Positions 33,441-44,259 of a stretch of 64,000 nucleotides of DNA are shown here, piece after piece. The notes under the pieces were generated by a model that searched no databases, was not told the DNA's origin, and worked only from the letters and a program-made list of their open reading frames with translations. The translations under genes and the position numbers were made by a program. The first letter of the stretch is position 1; each line of letters opens with the position of its first letter. The stretch is from positions 1-64,000 of the forward strand of contig JAHRHY010000028.1 of the NCBI GenBank assembly GCA_019671135.1, written 5' to 3'. Source of the DNA: Linnemannia hyalina (Eukaryota > Mortierellomycota > Mortierellomycetes > Mortierellales > Mortierellaceae).

Positions 33441-34025
33441 TGCGTTGCATCAAGGTGGTTTACAACACGAGTGCGACGAGGGTACATTCAACTGCACCTT
33501 CTATCTCTGTCTCCCATGGCCAATGCTTGTCGTTGGACAAAGTTGGAGAGGCCACATCCACTGTTGCGGACCGAAGGCGGACAGTGGGCTTGAAACATGC
33601 AACACTTGCTTTTCTTTTCCTTTTTTTTCTACACTGGTTTTCTTTTGGCAGTGCATTGCATCAAGGTGGTTTACAACACGAGTGCGACGAGGGTACATTC
33701 AACTGCACCTTCTATCTCTGTCTCCCATGGCCAATGCTTGTCGTTGGACAAAGTTGGAGAGGCCACATCCACTGTTGCGGACCAAAGGCGGACAGTGGAC
33801 TTGAAACATGCAACGCCTGCTTTTTTTTTTTTTTTACGCTGTTTTCTTTTGGCAGTGCATTGCATCAAGGTGGTTTACAACACGAGTGCGACGAGGGTAT
33901 ATTCAACTGCACCTTCTATCTCTGTCTCCCATGGCCAATGCTTGTCGTTGGACAAAGTTGGAGAGGCCTCATCCACTGTTGCGGACCGAAGGCGGAGTGG
34001 GCTTGAAACATGCGACGCCTGCTCT
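33441..34025 (+). repeat. Three tandem copies of a ~205-bp cysteine-coding repeat
   Basis: Units start at 33441, 33652 and 33856 (TGCATTGCATCAAGGTGG in the last two). Each has a ~160-base core that is over 97% conserved, followed by a variable T-rich tract ending TTTTGGCAG, which looks like a splice acceptor. The core is open in two frames; one reads LHQGGLQHECDEGTFNC and contains several Cys and Trp. It resembles an exon triplicated with its intron. No family recognised. Confidence 0.7.
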
Positions 34026-35100
34026 GTCTGCTCTATTTACTTGCATTTTGGAAAGCTATAGGTATGCACACGACTCCACAATCGACGGTGACACTTTGGC
34101 TCCAGGATCTGGTTACCAATAACCGAACTCAGCTGGTCTTTCAGATTACAGCGTCGATCCGGCCGGCTCGATAGCTGTGGACGCAATTATAGCCTGGATC
34201 ACAAGGGCCGGTAAGGAGGCTAATGGGTCGGAAAGGTTGGTCCATCCAATCTCTTTTCGTAAGCGTCTCTTTGAACAAAACTAAGTATGTGCAGTTGTCT
34301 GATTGCCAAAAGGATGCAAGGCCTGTTAGAACATATACTAATGTACTTCTCTATTTCTCGCGATTTGAAGAGTATCTAGCCGCCATGAGTGCTGTGACTT
34401 TGGTGTCGTTGTACTTTCTCTCCTTCATTCTTTATTGCAATAAAAAACTTCAAATGTAATCGCGTCGTTAATTAAATGCCGATGGTGAGGCCAAACCATG
34501 GCAGTAGCTGAAGATGTCACCTCTGTACGATGCAGAGCCGCAAAAGGATTAATTAACGAAATGCTGCCATAGGAATAGTGTCAAGCAGACTGTCACAATA
34601 CACCCAATAGAGCACCTATCTGATGACCATAATTGCTGTAACCACTTTGGTAGTCGATAGATCCCAGAAGTATATCCGGTGCATCTGCTGGAGTTAAGGA
34701 AGCGGGCTACTTATGACAATGTGATTCAGCTTCAAAACCGTGCAAGGTGTACACTTGAACACAAAAGCAAGTACCTTCGTGATCACTCCAGCACTCAGCA
34801 GAGCCTAGGTGGTGTCCCCTGTATCCATTGGAGTAAAAGAAGCGGGCCACTCATGGCAATGTGTTCTTGCAAGATAAGAAAGACACAGAAGGCATTATTA
34901 CCTTTGCGGCAAGTGCGTGACGGATAAGAAGGATAAATTGCGTAGCAAGGCGATGAAGAGAGGTGACATCATGGTACTGACATGTGAGTTGATGAAACAG
35001 AAGTGATGAGAAAAGGATGGTGGGAGCGATGCAATTCTTCCTTCCCTTGAAATTTAGGGAATAATGGATGTCTTGCCCAACCCCTTCGCCTATATTATTC
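34026..35100. other. Intergenic region with a short diverged duplication
   Basis: No gene supported. Two related segments, around 34680-34720 and 34830-34870, share GGAGT(T)AA.(G)AAGCGGGC and a following ATGNCAATGTG, hinting at an old ~150-bp duplication. A T/C-rich stretch leads into the Crinkler-type region. Confidence 0.4.
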
Positions 35101-35263
35101 TTTGCCGTCATTTTCCACTCCCACGCCAATTCTTACGCCCTTGTTTTCTCTTTCATCCCCCTGCATTCTTAATGCATCCATTTTTACTTTTTCTTTTTCT
35201 TTCACTACACCTTTACATCTCTCACCTTTATCTTTTGATGCTTCGCAACACCATAACCGAGAA

Positions 35264-36118
35264 CCACCTGACTTCCCTGTCTCTATCCCATCCCTTGAGT
35301 CTGTGGGAAAGCGTAAGAAGCTCATCAAGGTCGAGCAGAGTCCTGATTTTGACAACATTGTTGCAAACAGTCGTCTCGATCCCCGTTGTTCAGCAGACAT
35401 ACATATGCCCGTTCTCTTGAGCGAAATTGATTCCCCAAATGAACTCGACCCGACCGATGATGTCTCTAATGTCTTTCCAGACTAGCCGCCTAAAAAAACT
35501 ATCCACGTCATCGTCCAGCGACCTCCCCCTGGTAATGCAAACGCGTGTTCTCATTCATACCTAGCGCATGAGCTTGTCCATCGTACAGACCTTTCGTCAC
35601 TCATCCGATTACACTGGCATAGTCCATGCACCTGTCCCTGCTCGAGCTTCCACTCCGCTCCCTGGCTATCTTTCGGATGAATCACACCCGGGAACGCCGC
35701 TATCTGGTAAGCGCCATGACATATGGCATTGCCCTTTGTTTGCGTCCCATTGTGAACTCCAGTATCTCATACCTTGCCTTCGTTTCATTCAACTAGGTGG
35801 CCTTTGTGTTGCCATCAAAAGGGTCACAAACAAGTTCTTTGCACCAGGATCAAAGCACACAGAGTTTCTCAGCGGCTATGTGCAAGGTCAACAGTCATTC
35901 CCAGTTACTACAACAGGATTGCGCGGTTTACCGAAGGTCTTGCGGCATGGCGTCATGGAAGCGGTAGAGTCGCGGCCAAATCTCCTCTTTTTGGATCTAC
36001 CAGTCCCTCCATCAACAATCGATGCTCCTATTGATGAGAACTTCGAGTCAAATGTCCTACTGAAACGACTGAAAGGAATGCAATCACAAGACCTCCCGGT
36101 TTTCGGGGTCTCCATAAG
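35264..36118 (+). pseudogene. Crinkler (CRN)-type protein fragment, broken
   Basis: The frame has the conserved features of the CRN header and middle domain: LIKVEQSPDFDNI, then an acidic stretch, IHVIVQRPPP (about 35504-35535), LPGYLSDESHPGTPLSG, and GLRGLPKVLRHGVMEAVES leading to LPVFGVS. CRN proteins are modular, host-cell-directed or nuclear effectors; in this group the header is followed by a P-loop NTPase. Damage: the usual secretion-proximal N-terminus is absent, a TAG (35483-35485) interrupts the frame just before IHVIVQRP, and the protein stops matching exactly where the P-loop should begin. A probable intron is 35708-35801. The frame then runs on into unrelated, Crypton-linked sequence. 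Confidence 0.75.
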
Positions 36119-36139
36119 TTTCTTTTCGCAATGCATGGC

Positions 36140-38960
36140 TTTGAAGATGTACATGCACATCTGCACTCTGTGCCTTTTATCGACTGACACACACTACATC
36201 CTGGATGAGGTTGTAGATGTCGACATGGAAATCTTCGTAGGCAATAACCGAGAGGATGACAACAACTCAGTCGAAATCACTTCCCAAGAAGAACTACAAG
36301 CACTGCATGCAATGGTGGAAGGTGAGGATGAGACTGGCCTTGTTCTGGAAGGTGAGGACTTTGAGTCTGGAGACCAACAGGGGCTGGAGCATGCCACTGG
36401 AACAGAAGCTCCTGCAGAACCCCTCATAATCGAGACTGAGGCAGACAAGATGAAAGGTATGTATAATTTTCGGTCTCAATTGATGTTATGAGGGAGATAA
36501 TGACATTGATATCTGTTTGACCTTTCAATTATTACTAGTCTTTTCTGGTCTTGTACCTGATAAACATGGTCGTATTGCGATCATGGTACCTTTGTCTCTG
36601 GGAACTGTTGATAACTACCGCAAAGCTTGTATTTATCTCTGGAAGCTTCAAAACCAAAGGACCACCTTGTGCCCAAATCCTGCGCCTAACCCACGTACCG
36701 ATGGACCTTTGGATGATGCCATCAACGCCTATGGCGTTCGTCTCGTCTATGACAAGGCTACAACTGGAACAACAAGGAACACAGCTTGTGACACACGCGA
36801 CACATATGACGGTAATGACAACTAAACACCATGAAAGCATGCCCTACCTTTTCACAGCAACCTGTCATATCTCCCTTCTTTTATAAGGCAACAAGCTGGT
36901 ACGTACGGCAACGTATACCTGGCAAAAACAACCTGTACACCGAACCAAAGGAGTCCGCAAATACAAGTGCATCACCCGGTTCCCCCACATCCGTGAGCGT
37001 CTCTGCATTCTGGCTCGGCACCATATGCTCCTCAGAGATGAGGACATCCGGAACCTCAATCTGTCTGATGTCTTTGCAACGCTCAACCGCAAGAACGCCC
37101 ATGGATCGACGTGGGCCTGTGGACTCACGTTCTGTCTACGACGTGGCAAAACAAACAAGAAGGGCGCCATGCTCTACGCCATACCTTCCGCCACAAGGAC
37201 TTTCGTCGCTGTACTGTGGGAGCATTTGCATTTTACATGCTCGAGCGGTTCATGGTATGTTAAATATTTGTTTACTGGCTACTTGCTGTGAAATGCACCC
37301 AAGTTTAACTGACTTTATTTCTCCTCTTTTTTTCCATACTAGATTAACAAGGAAAGCCCTCCCGACTTCTCAGATGTAGACAAGTGGAAGGACATCAAGG
37401 TCCTTGTTGGCAGTGATGTCCCATCTGTGCCTGATCCTGACCTCAGCTCCGTCACCAACAGTGCCGCGCAAATCGAGGCAGAGCTAGAGCATGAGCTTGC
37501 TCAGGACAAGCAGGACAAGGCACACATTGACGCTCTCACAAGCAGAGCACAACAACAGGCAACTGCCGCTGTGATGCGTGCCTGTGAGGTCTTTTCAGTA
37601 AGGCTCACCCACGCCGGTCGACATGCAGGTACCAAGGAGGCGTTCAAGCTAGGACTTGGCATCCAGGATATCCAACATCTCAGGCGATGGGTGATGAACC
37701 AGATGATGAGTTTCTATGCTCCCAAGAACCCTATCAAAGGTGCATATTTTATGGCGCACTTTAATGGCACTGATGAGCCCCTATATCCTTGAGCGTGACC
37801 TCGTCCCACCACCTCCAGAGCTGCAAGCCATGCTGTTTGGCTGGATCGAGCAAGTTTTTGATGGACATGATGACAGTGTTGTTGAGGCCTGGCACAAGAC
37901 TTGCATGGAGGAGATGACAGGGTACGACCCAGACGAAGTCCGTGAAGATGATGTTTTCTTTGAGGCCAAACCCGATATCCCAGCAGCACAGTCAGGGCTC
38001 GAGCAAAGTGCGCACACCGACAAGGTTGCATTCTTGAAGCTTATGGTGCGCATGCGGCGGGTCATCATCCAAGACACCGTTCTTTGCCTGCAGCCTGTAC
38101 CTGGAACTGGCAGGACCCTTTCGAACAGTTTGATTGAGAAGCTGCCTGAGATCTTCCAGAGCCAACTGTTCCTGGATTATTCAAAGGAGCTTCTTCAAGC
38201 TATTGAGCAACATCGGGAAACCTCTGGTGCCATTGCTGCTGGTATCCATGTTGATGGCGCAGATATTATTGAGGCCATCAACCGATCTGCCTCACAACAG
38301 ACCGTTCTCAACAGGACTCTAGCTGCCATGGAAGCCAAGTACCAGCAACAACTTCAACAGCAACATGAGCGACATACACAAGCAATGGGGGTACAGATGG
38401 CACAGTACGCCCAATTGGTCAAGGAATTCAAGGAGATGCGACAACAGATGCTTATCCAGCATCCTCAGCAACCTCGCTTCCATCACCCATCTTCTCAGCA
38501 CCCTGACTTCTATTCTCAACCTTCTCAACACCTTGGTTTCCATCTTCAACATCCTCAACATCCTCAGTATCTTCAACATCCTCAACGTCCTCATTTCCAT
38601 CCTCAACCTCTTCACCATCATGCTCCATATCAACAACAAGAACAACAGCAACAAGCGCCATTCAATTATATAATGCACGCAGACAAAGGTGCATGGACGC
38701 TCAGGAACGCTTGGGATGAGTACCATGGGCCTCTTGCTCGTGCATATGCTGATTCGTACAAGGCTTGGGGGGAGAATCAGAAGATACAGTACAGGCGCAG
38801 GGCAGAACTCATAGAGCTAATTAGAGAAAAGGCGGCAAGCGAAGACAAAACCATTGACTCGATCCTTGCTTGCAAGGATTATACAGGCATGAGCATCAAT
38901 GCTGTGAGAGAACTCCTCAAGGCTGAGAGCGATAAGGCAGCAGCAACGACCGAGGGTTAA
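36140..38960 (+). pseudogene. Crypton tyrosine recombinase with GCR1-like C-terminus
   Basis: Exons at about 36140-36456, 36539-36811, 36888-37254 and 37343-38960. Order: acidic N-terminal linker, DNA-binding region (36539 on), Arg box HHMLLRDEDIRNLNLSDVF, RRGKTN followed in another frame by ALRHTFRHKDFRRC, box THAGRHAGTKEA (His and Arg), the tyrosine segment MSFYAPKNP, a Gln/His/Pro-rich repeat (about 38450-38650), and a C-terminal domain resembling GCR1_C DNA-binding domains (residues from AWTLRNAWDEYHG). Cryptons insert a circular DNA by tyrosine recombination. Two single-base frame changes are visible: one near 37150-37165, another at the C-run 37779-37782. Either the copy is dead or the assembly has two indels. 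Confidence 0.8.
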
Positions 38961-39443
38961 GGAAGGATAGGGAGGACAAAGGGTAGTGAGGACAATAAAT
39001 ACCATATTTGTTTTATATTTACTATTTTCCTAGAAAGAATGGAGTCGTAGGCGAAAATGAGACAATAAAACATGAAAACCAACGCCAATGACATGCTTCC
39101 CAAGTGCCAAGACAACGTACAGTTCTCTGACAGGTCAAGTGTGGGCAGAATGTAGCAATGAATGAGTCATTAACAAGGGGTCATTAGCATCCATGAACAA
39201 GCATTCCATTTCCACTCGAATCATCAAAATGACGAAATTTGGCCTGCGTCAAACGCATGGTTTTAGTGCGGAGGTTCTAGTTGGAAGGACTACGAACCCA
39301 ATTGGCCTGAAGTTTTGTGCAATCCAATGGACTACGAAGTGAAATGTCATGTCCGGACATAAGTCCGCAAAACTTGGACATACATATGAAAATAAGGTTT
39401 GGACATCCACAGGTTTCAAAAAATTTCAATTCTACGCTTCGTA
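38961..39443. other. Intergenic region after the Crypton
   Basis: Contains AATAAA at 38995-39000, a plausible polyadenylation signal for the Crypton gene, and TCCGGACATAAGTCC-type words near 39350. No gene seen. Confidence 0.4.
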
Positions 39444-40030
39444 GTCTATCTTAAGTCACCCTCTTAGCACGTGAGTAAACATGTGTGGGGGTCTTGGAGG
39501 GAGTTGCCCTTGGCTGGCCGAGTCGTTGGCGTCAGTGCCCGGTTGAACAGGGTCACTTGTCGAAGGAGAGGGAGAAGTGAGAGTGGAGTTTCTCTCGGCA
39601 ACTCCTGTATCCAAAGGAGTATCTTCGGGGTCAACGGGCATAACTCGAATAGCGGCAGACGAGGAAAAGGATGTATGTATATATATATATGTGTGTGTGT
39701 GTTTGTGTGTGTGTATGTGTATGTGCTCCCTCTCAATATCGCGAATAAAGACAGTAACTCTCAAGACCTGCTCGTATCGTGGAAGAAAGGTGTTTTATGT
39801 CAATAACTATTCTCCAAAGGCTAGAAACTACTATTGCTACCAATGGTCAAAGGGCATAGTGCCTACCTGCTCGTATCGTGGAAGAAAGGTGCTTTTCCAG
39901 ACACTCGCAGGCGAGCGCGTAAAATAGCGAAATGGCCACCAGAAGCTAAGCCACTCCAAATCACCACACATGCACCTACTGCGACTAGTAGATGCTAAAC
40001 ATCTTGTGCACGTACACAATAGAGTCCCTC
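39444..40030. repeat. Second copy of the 3330-3453 repeat, split by a 484-bp insert
   Basis: Reverse-complement match to 3330-3453 at 39444-39483 and 39968-40020. The insert 39484-39967 begins TGTGGGGGTC, ends AAATCACCAC and is flanked by ACATG (39479-39483 and 39968-39972); the uninterrupted copy at 3.4 kb has ACATG once. Inside the insert are a TATATATA/GTGT tract and a 30-base direct repeat (CCTGCTCGTATCGTGG at about 39767 and 39867). Its class is not clear; a solo LTR with weakened ends is one option. Confidence 0.75.
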
Positions 40031-40379
40031 TTGCCTATTGCTGCTTATCTTCCTCGTCCTTAACTTGAACAAACAACTGTGTTCTAACAATATTTGTTAG
40101 TTCAGCGTTAGTATAGGTGTGAGAACGGTGTGAGGGAGAAGGAACAGCGATGGGCTGGAGGGAGAGACCGACAGCAGGATAATGTTAGACAAGCATTAGA
40201 ACAGTGTTAATTCAGCGTAAGTACAGTTGTTAGGACAGTTGTTAGGATAGTTGTTAGGACAGTAAATGAGGGGAATCAGCGACAAGTCGAAGGGTCGACA
40301 GCGGCAGGCTGGAGGGTGGGCAGCGACAGGCTGGAGGAGAGAGAGAGCGACAGTTAGAACGGGCGTTCGTGTTATGTGA

Positions 40380-40930
40380 GTTCAGTGTTAGTACAGGCGT
40401 GAGTATGGGGGGTCGGGGGGTCGGGGGGGTCGTGGAAGGGCAGGGCAGGGCAGTGGAGGGGGCACACAAGAGAGGGAGGTCAAGGGTACACAAAAGGGGA
40501 TCGTGGGAGAGCACTGGAGGAAGGGGGCAGGAGAACACAAGAGAGGATCATGGGAGTGAAGTGGAGGGCAGTGGAGGGCAGTGGAGGGCAGTAAAGGGGC
40601 GCACACAAGAGAGGGTCGTGGGAGAGCAGTGGAGAGCAGTGGAGGGCAGTAGAGGGGCGCACACAAGAGAGGGGGCTTAGGGGCACACAAGAGAGGGTCG
40701 TGGGAGAGCAGTGGAGGGCAGTGGAGGGGCGCACACAAGAAAGGGGGATCAGGGGCACACAAGAGAGAAGTCAGAGGCACGCAGGGGAGAAGTTAGGGGC
40801 ACACAAGAGAGAGTAGTCAGGGGCACACAAGAGAGGGTCGTGGAAGAGCAGTGGAGGGCAGTGGAGTGCAGTAAAGAGCTGTGGAGAGCTGTGGTGGGCT
40901 GTGGAGGGCTGTAGAATGCAGTGTTTCACC
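40380..40930. repeat. G-rich minisatellite
   Basis: Long array of two interleaved words, GCAGTGGAGG and CACACAAGAGAGGGTCGTGG, with imperfect higher-order units of about 60-70 bases. All open frames here are repeat artefacts. The flank 40030-40380 has further direct repeats (GTTAGGACAGTT). Confidence 0.9.
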
Positions 40931-41368
40931 AGCGCGCACTTTTTATTACAGTGCGCAGTTTGTGAGGTGGAAAGCAGCCGAGTGCATTAGTTCAGTGCAA
41001 GGGCTTTGCGAAGCCGCGGGATGGGGGAGAGCATCGACAGGTGGGAGGGAGAACGGCGAGACGCAAGAGAATGGATGGAGACACTGGCTAGAAGCTTCGT
41101 GGGTTAAATGATGAGAGTTCCATTTGTAAGGACAAGTTTTGATTGCAGTTGTGGACTCGTAGTTGAGGATCCGAGCAGGGAAGTTGGAAAATTATCACAT
41201 ATATAATGTTGGAATTGTCAGAGTCGCCGCTGCCTAGCAAACGAAAAACTGACCCTTGGACAAAAGTTGCGAAAGACTAAGATCCCCCTCAACTGCACGC
41301 CCAAGCAGCGCGAGTCTCCATGGCATGTGTCCATGATAACGATCAACCCATTGCGCGAGATGACCTAG

Positions 41369-41552
41369 GAGGCCATCCATATCCCGCTCCTCCAACCACA
41401 GACTACTGTATAATAATATCTGTCAACATCTTTTTAAACAGCATGTTATGTGAGAGTACAATATATCTCACATAACATGCTGTTTAAAAAGATGTTGACA
41501 GATATTATTATACAGTAGTCTGTGGTTGGAGGAGCGGGATATGGATGGCCTC
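41369..41552. mobile_element. Foldback element 2, GAGGCC ends, TSD CCTAG
   Basis: A 184-bp, almost perfect palindrome, GAGGCCATCCATATCCC to its reverse complement. CCTAG flanks both sides (41364-41368 and 41553-41557). The first ~60 bases parallel foldback element 1 (2018-2466). Confidence 0.9.
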
Positions 41553-41557
41553 CCTAG

Positions 41558-42203
41558 CGGTGTTTTGGTTATCTTGTCTTCAAGTGTTCTCTATAGTAGA
41601 GTGGCGTGGCCAAGTGGTTAATTTTTTTTCCCCCGGTTTTGCCGAGTGGTTGGGTTTTTTTTTTTTTTTGAGGGAAAAGAGAGGATTTATTGTGGCTTAA
41701 ACAGCCTTGATAGAGTTATTTTGTGCTATGGTTTTGGTGATTTCGCGAAGTATGGTGTGGATGATATCGCTACTAGATTGAGTGTGTTGATGAAGAATAA
41801 GAACGGAGTGGTTGGGATGCGAGGCATGGGCAGAGCGGGCCAGTGGAATCCGCCCCTTAAGCCAACAGCACGACCAAAAAGAAAGAAAAATTACAGCACG
41901 GAGTATTCCAATGTGGTCCCCCACCAAAGTACTGACTAACGTTTCTGATTGGATGGAAATTGGCGCTATCCGCTGGTTAACTGCGCAGATCGGACGGAAT
42001 GCGGTGCTTTCAGCTGTGTATGGCCGTAATTCGATAGTCAGGGTTTGAGCTCGATATATATGCATCGCTGGTCGATTGGCGCGGGGAGGAAAGACTATGG
42101 TCGGGCTGTCGAGTGCATGCGGATCAACCATGCTCCCACAAGGAGTAGTTATGTATTTTGTGAAGAATGTACTTGTACTCCGGCCAGGTTACCATTCGCG
42201 AGG
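41558..42203. other. Intergenic region upstream of the cupin gene
   Basis: A T-run at 41656-41670 and no supportable gene. Sequence becomes more GC-rich toward the promoter of 42324. Confidence 0.4.
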
Positions 42204-42210
42204 TATATAA
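42204..42210 (+). promoter_or_regulatory. TATA box of the cupin gene
   Basis: TATATAA lies 114 bases upstream of the ATG at 42324, in a region ending with CACC/CAACC-rich leader sequence. Spacing fits a transcription start near 42235-42245 and a short leader. Confidence 0.6.
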
Positions 42211-42323
42211 GAGCATGCTCATCTCCTTAAGATTCATCTCTTCCCACATTATCTCACCAACATCAGCACATCTCATACCTCCTCACCACTTTCGACACTT
42301 TTAACAAGCAACCAACCACCATT

Positions 42324-43121
42324 ATGGTCAACTTTCTCTCCGTGGCTCACGTAGTCACCCTCATTGCCGTCGCCGCCGCCTCGCCCCTCGCCCGCCACCA
42401 GTCCGACCCCTCCCCCAGCGGCTTCAACAGCAACACCAACGCCTCCCCCGCCCTCAAGGCGGCCTTGACCGGGGCCGCGAGCTACAATGACCGCCAGGCG
42501 ATCCTCTTCACCGAACCGCCGGACGCTACCAATATCACCTTCACTTTCATCAACAACACCGTCACCGACGGCACGGGCGGCACCATCGCGCTCTCGACCG
42601 TCAACAACTTTCCCGCCCTCATCGGTACCGAGGTCGCCATGGCCGTCGGCTTCGTTAACCCGTGCGGGCTCAACGTGCCGCACTCGCACCCGCGCGCCAA
42701 CGAGTTCCTCACTGTCATCCAGGGCAAGCTCGTCGCCGGGCTGGTCCTCGAGCTCAATGACGGCGGCAGCGGCCACGTCGTCGGCCAGCCGGCGCCAGTC
42801 AACGGGCCTGTCCCGCAGGTCAACGTCACGCTTTCCAATTACACGGGCATGCTCTTCCCGCAGGGTGAGACGCACTTCCAGTTCAATCCGACGTGCGAGC
42901 CCGCGCTGTTCGCGGCCGCGTTTGACAGCTCGGACCCCGGGCGCACACAGATCGCGCGCAACTTCTTCTCCAACATGCCCGACGATATGCTCATCACGGC
43001 GATGGGGAGCGACCTGGAGGTGCTGGACGCGAAGCGGATCGCCAGGTTTCGGGATAACATCCCGACCTCGTTTGCCGTGATCATGGAAGAGTGTGCGGTA
43101 AGGTGCGGGCTTCCCCACTGA
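42324..43121 (+). CDS. Secreted germin/spherulin-like cupin
   Basis: Single exon, 265 residues. A signal peptide (about residues 1-20) is followed by several N-glycosylation sites (NIT, NNT, NVT). The cupin barrel shows box 1 HSHPRANEF (metal-binding His, His and Glu) and box 2 MLFPQGETHFQFN (third His), matching the germin spacing. Germin-like proteins and fungal spherulins are extracellular Mn-binding proteins; some have oxalate oxidase or superoxide dismutase activity, which cannot be told from sequence. The gene is strikingly GC-rich, with C or G in most third positions, against AT-rich transposon surroundings, and lacks introns. It is intact and probably functional. Confidence 0.9.
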   Translation: MVNFLSVAHVVTLIAVAAASPLARHQSDPSPSGFNSNTNASPALKAALTGAASYNDRQAILFTEPPDATNITFTFINNTVTDGTGGTIALSTVNNFPALIGTEVAMAVGFVNPCGLNVPHSHPRANEFLTVIQGKLVAGLVLELNDGGSGHVVGQPAPVNGPVPQVNVTLSNYTGMLFPQGETHFQFNPTCEPALFAAAFDSSDPGRTQIARNFFSNMPDDMLITAMGSDLEVLDAKRIARFRDNIPTSFAVIMEECAVRCGLPH

Positions 43122-43400
43122 GGTCTGCACATTATGTCGGTCATGATTAGTATGTCAAGCTGCCATCAACTTGACTTGATATCGAATGTTCGAGAAGGAA
43201 CATGCTCTTGTAGATTTAGATTCGCGAGATTGGGACTCTTCTGTTCAATACAGCTGGGGTCCATTTACAGTTATTCTCACATATAAAAGCCCACCTAATC
43301 AATTCAATTTGGCCATGACTAGTCAGAGCAAAATTGCCAACTTAACAATTTTGTCAGGATAGCCACTGTCGCATATTCTCCTAATGGCACCTAAGATAAA

Positions 43401-44259
43401 GTGCTCCAAAAAAGTGATTCATCTTTCTGCGATTTGGACTTTTTTTTTTGAAATGCTCATTCATCAATGTTCCGACCGGCCCCCAGATTCCTGTCATTCA
43501 TTCTCTCGATTCGTAGCCTCATTCATTACAACTTGCTTCTTTTTGCATGGACCGACATCGGATCATCGCTGGAATTGAAATGCTTGATCTTGGTTGATCA
43601 ATTAATTGGATCGCATGTAGTGGCGAATGATTTCCATGTAAAATTTTACATGGGTTTAGCACAGAACAAACTGTTATTGGAATGCTACTATGTCAATGCA
43701 CTTTCTTCAGGCAAACTGAAAGCAGTTCCATGTAGAGCACATTAAGTGCGATCTAAAGTTCTTTGATGTACGAAGCCAGCTATTCTCAATAGATTGCAAT
43801 ATCATGACAAAATGTGAAATCGTGCTAGATCCATGTAACAAAACAAAACACAACGATACCTTCTGTAAATGATATAAACGCTTTGTGCATACCTATTTTC
43901 TAGATCACATTCCATATACTTTGTATGGAACTGCTTTCAGTTTGCCTGAAGAAAGTGCATTGACATAGTAGTATTCAAAAAAACAGTTTGCTCTGTGCTA
44001 AACCCATGTAAAATTTTACATGGAAATCATTCGCCACTGTATGTATGCGACCCAATTAATTGCTCAACCAAGATCAAGCATTTCAATTCCAGCGATGATC
44101 CGATGTCGGTTCGTGCAAAAAAAGAGAAGTGGTGATGAATGAGGTTACGAATGAAGAGAATGAATGATAGGAATCTGGGGGTTGCTTAGAACATTGATGA
44201 ATGAGCATTTCAAAAGAAACGTCGAAATCACGTTTTTATTGATCAATTGATTGGAGCAC
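43401..44259. mobile_element. Large foldback/TIR element, GTGCTCCAA ends
   Basis: Arms of about 340 bp (43401-43745 and about 43915-44259) are inverted copies with small indels, closed by GTGCTCCAA and TTGGAGCAC. Each arm has the palindrome CATGTAAAATTTTACATG. The ~170-base centre has no ORF. A clear target duplication was not found. A related fragment lies at about 49030-49110. Confidence 0.85.

Noticed and set aside
40380..40930. Coding genes in 40.3-41.1 kb
   Set aside because: All frames on both strands are products of the G-rich minisatellite.
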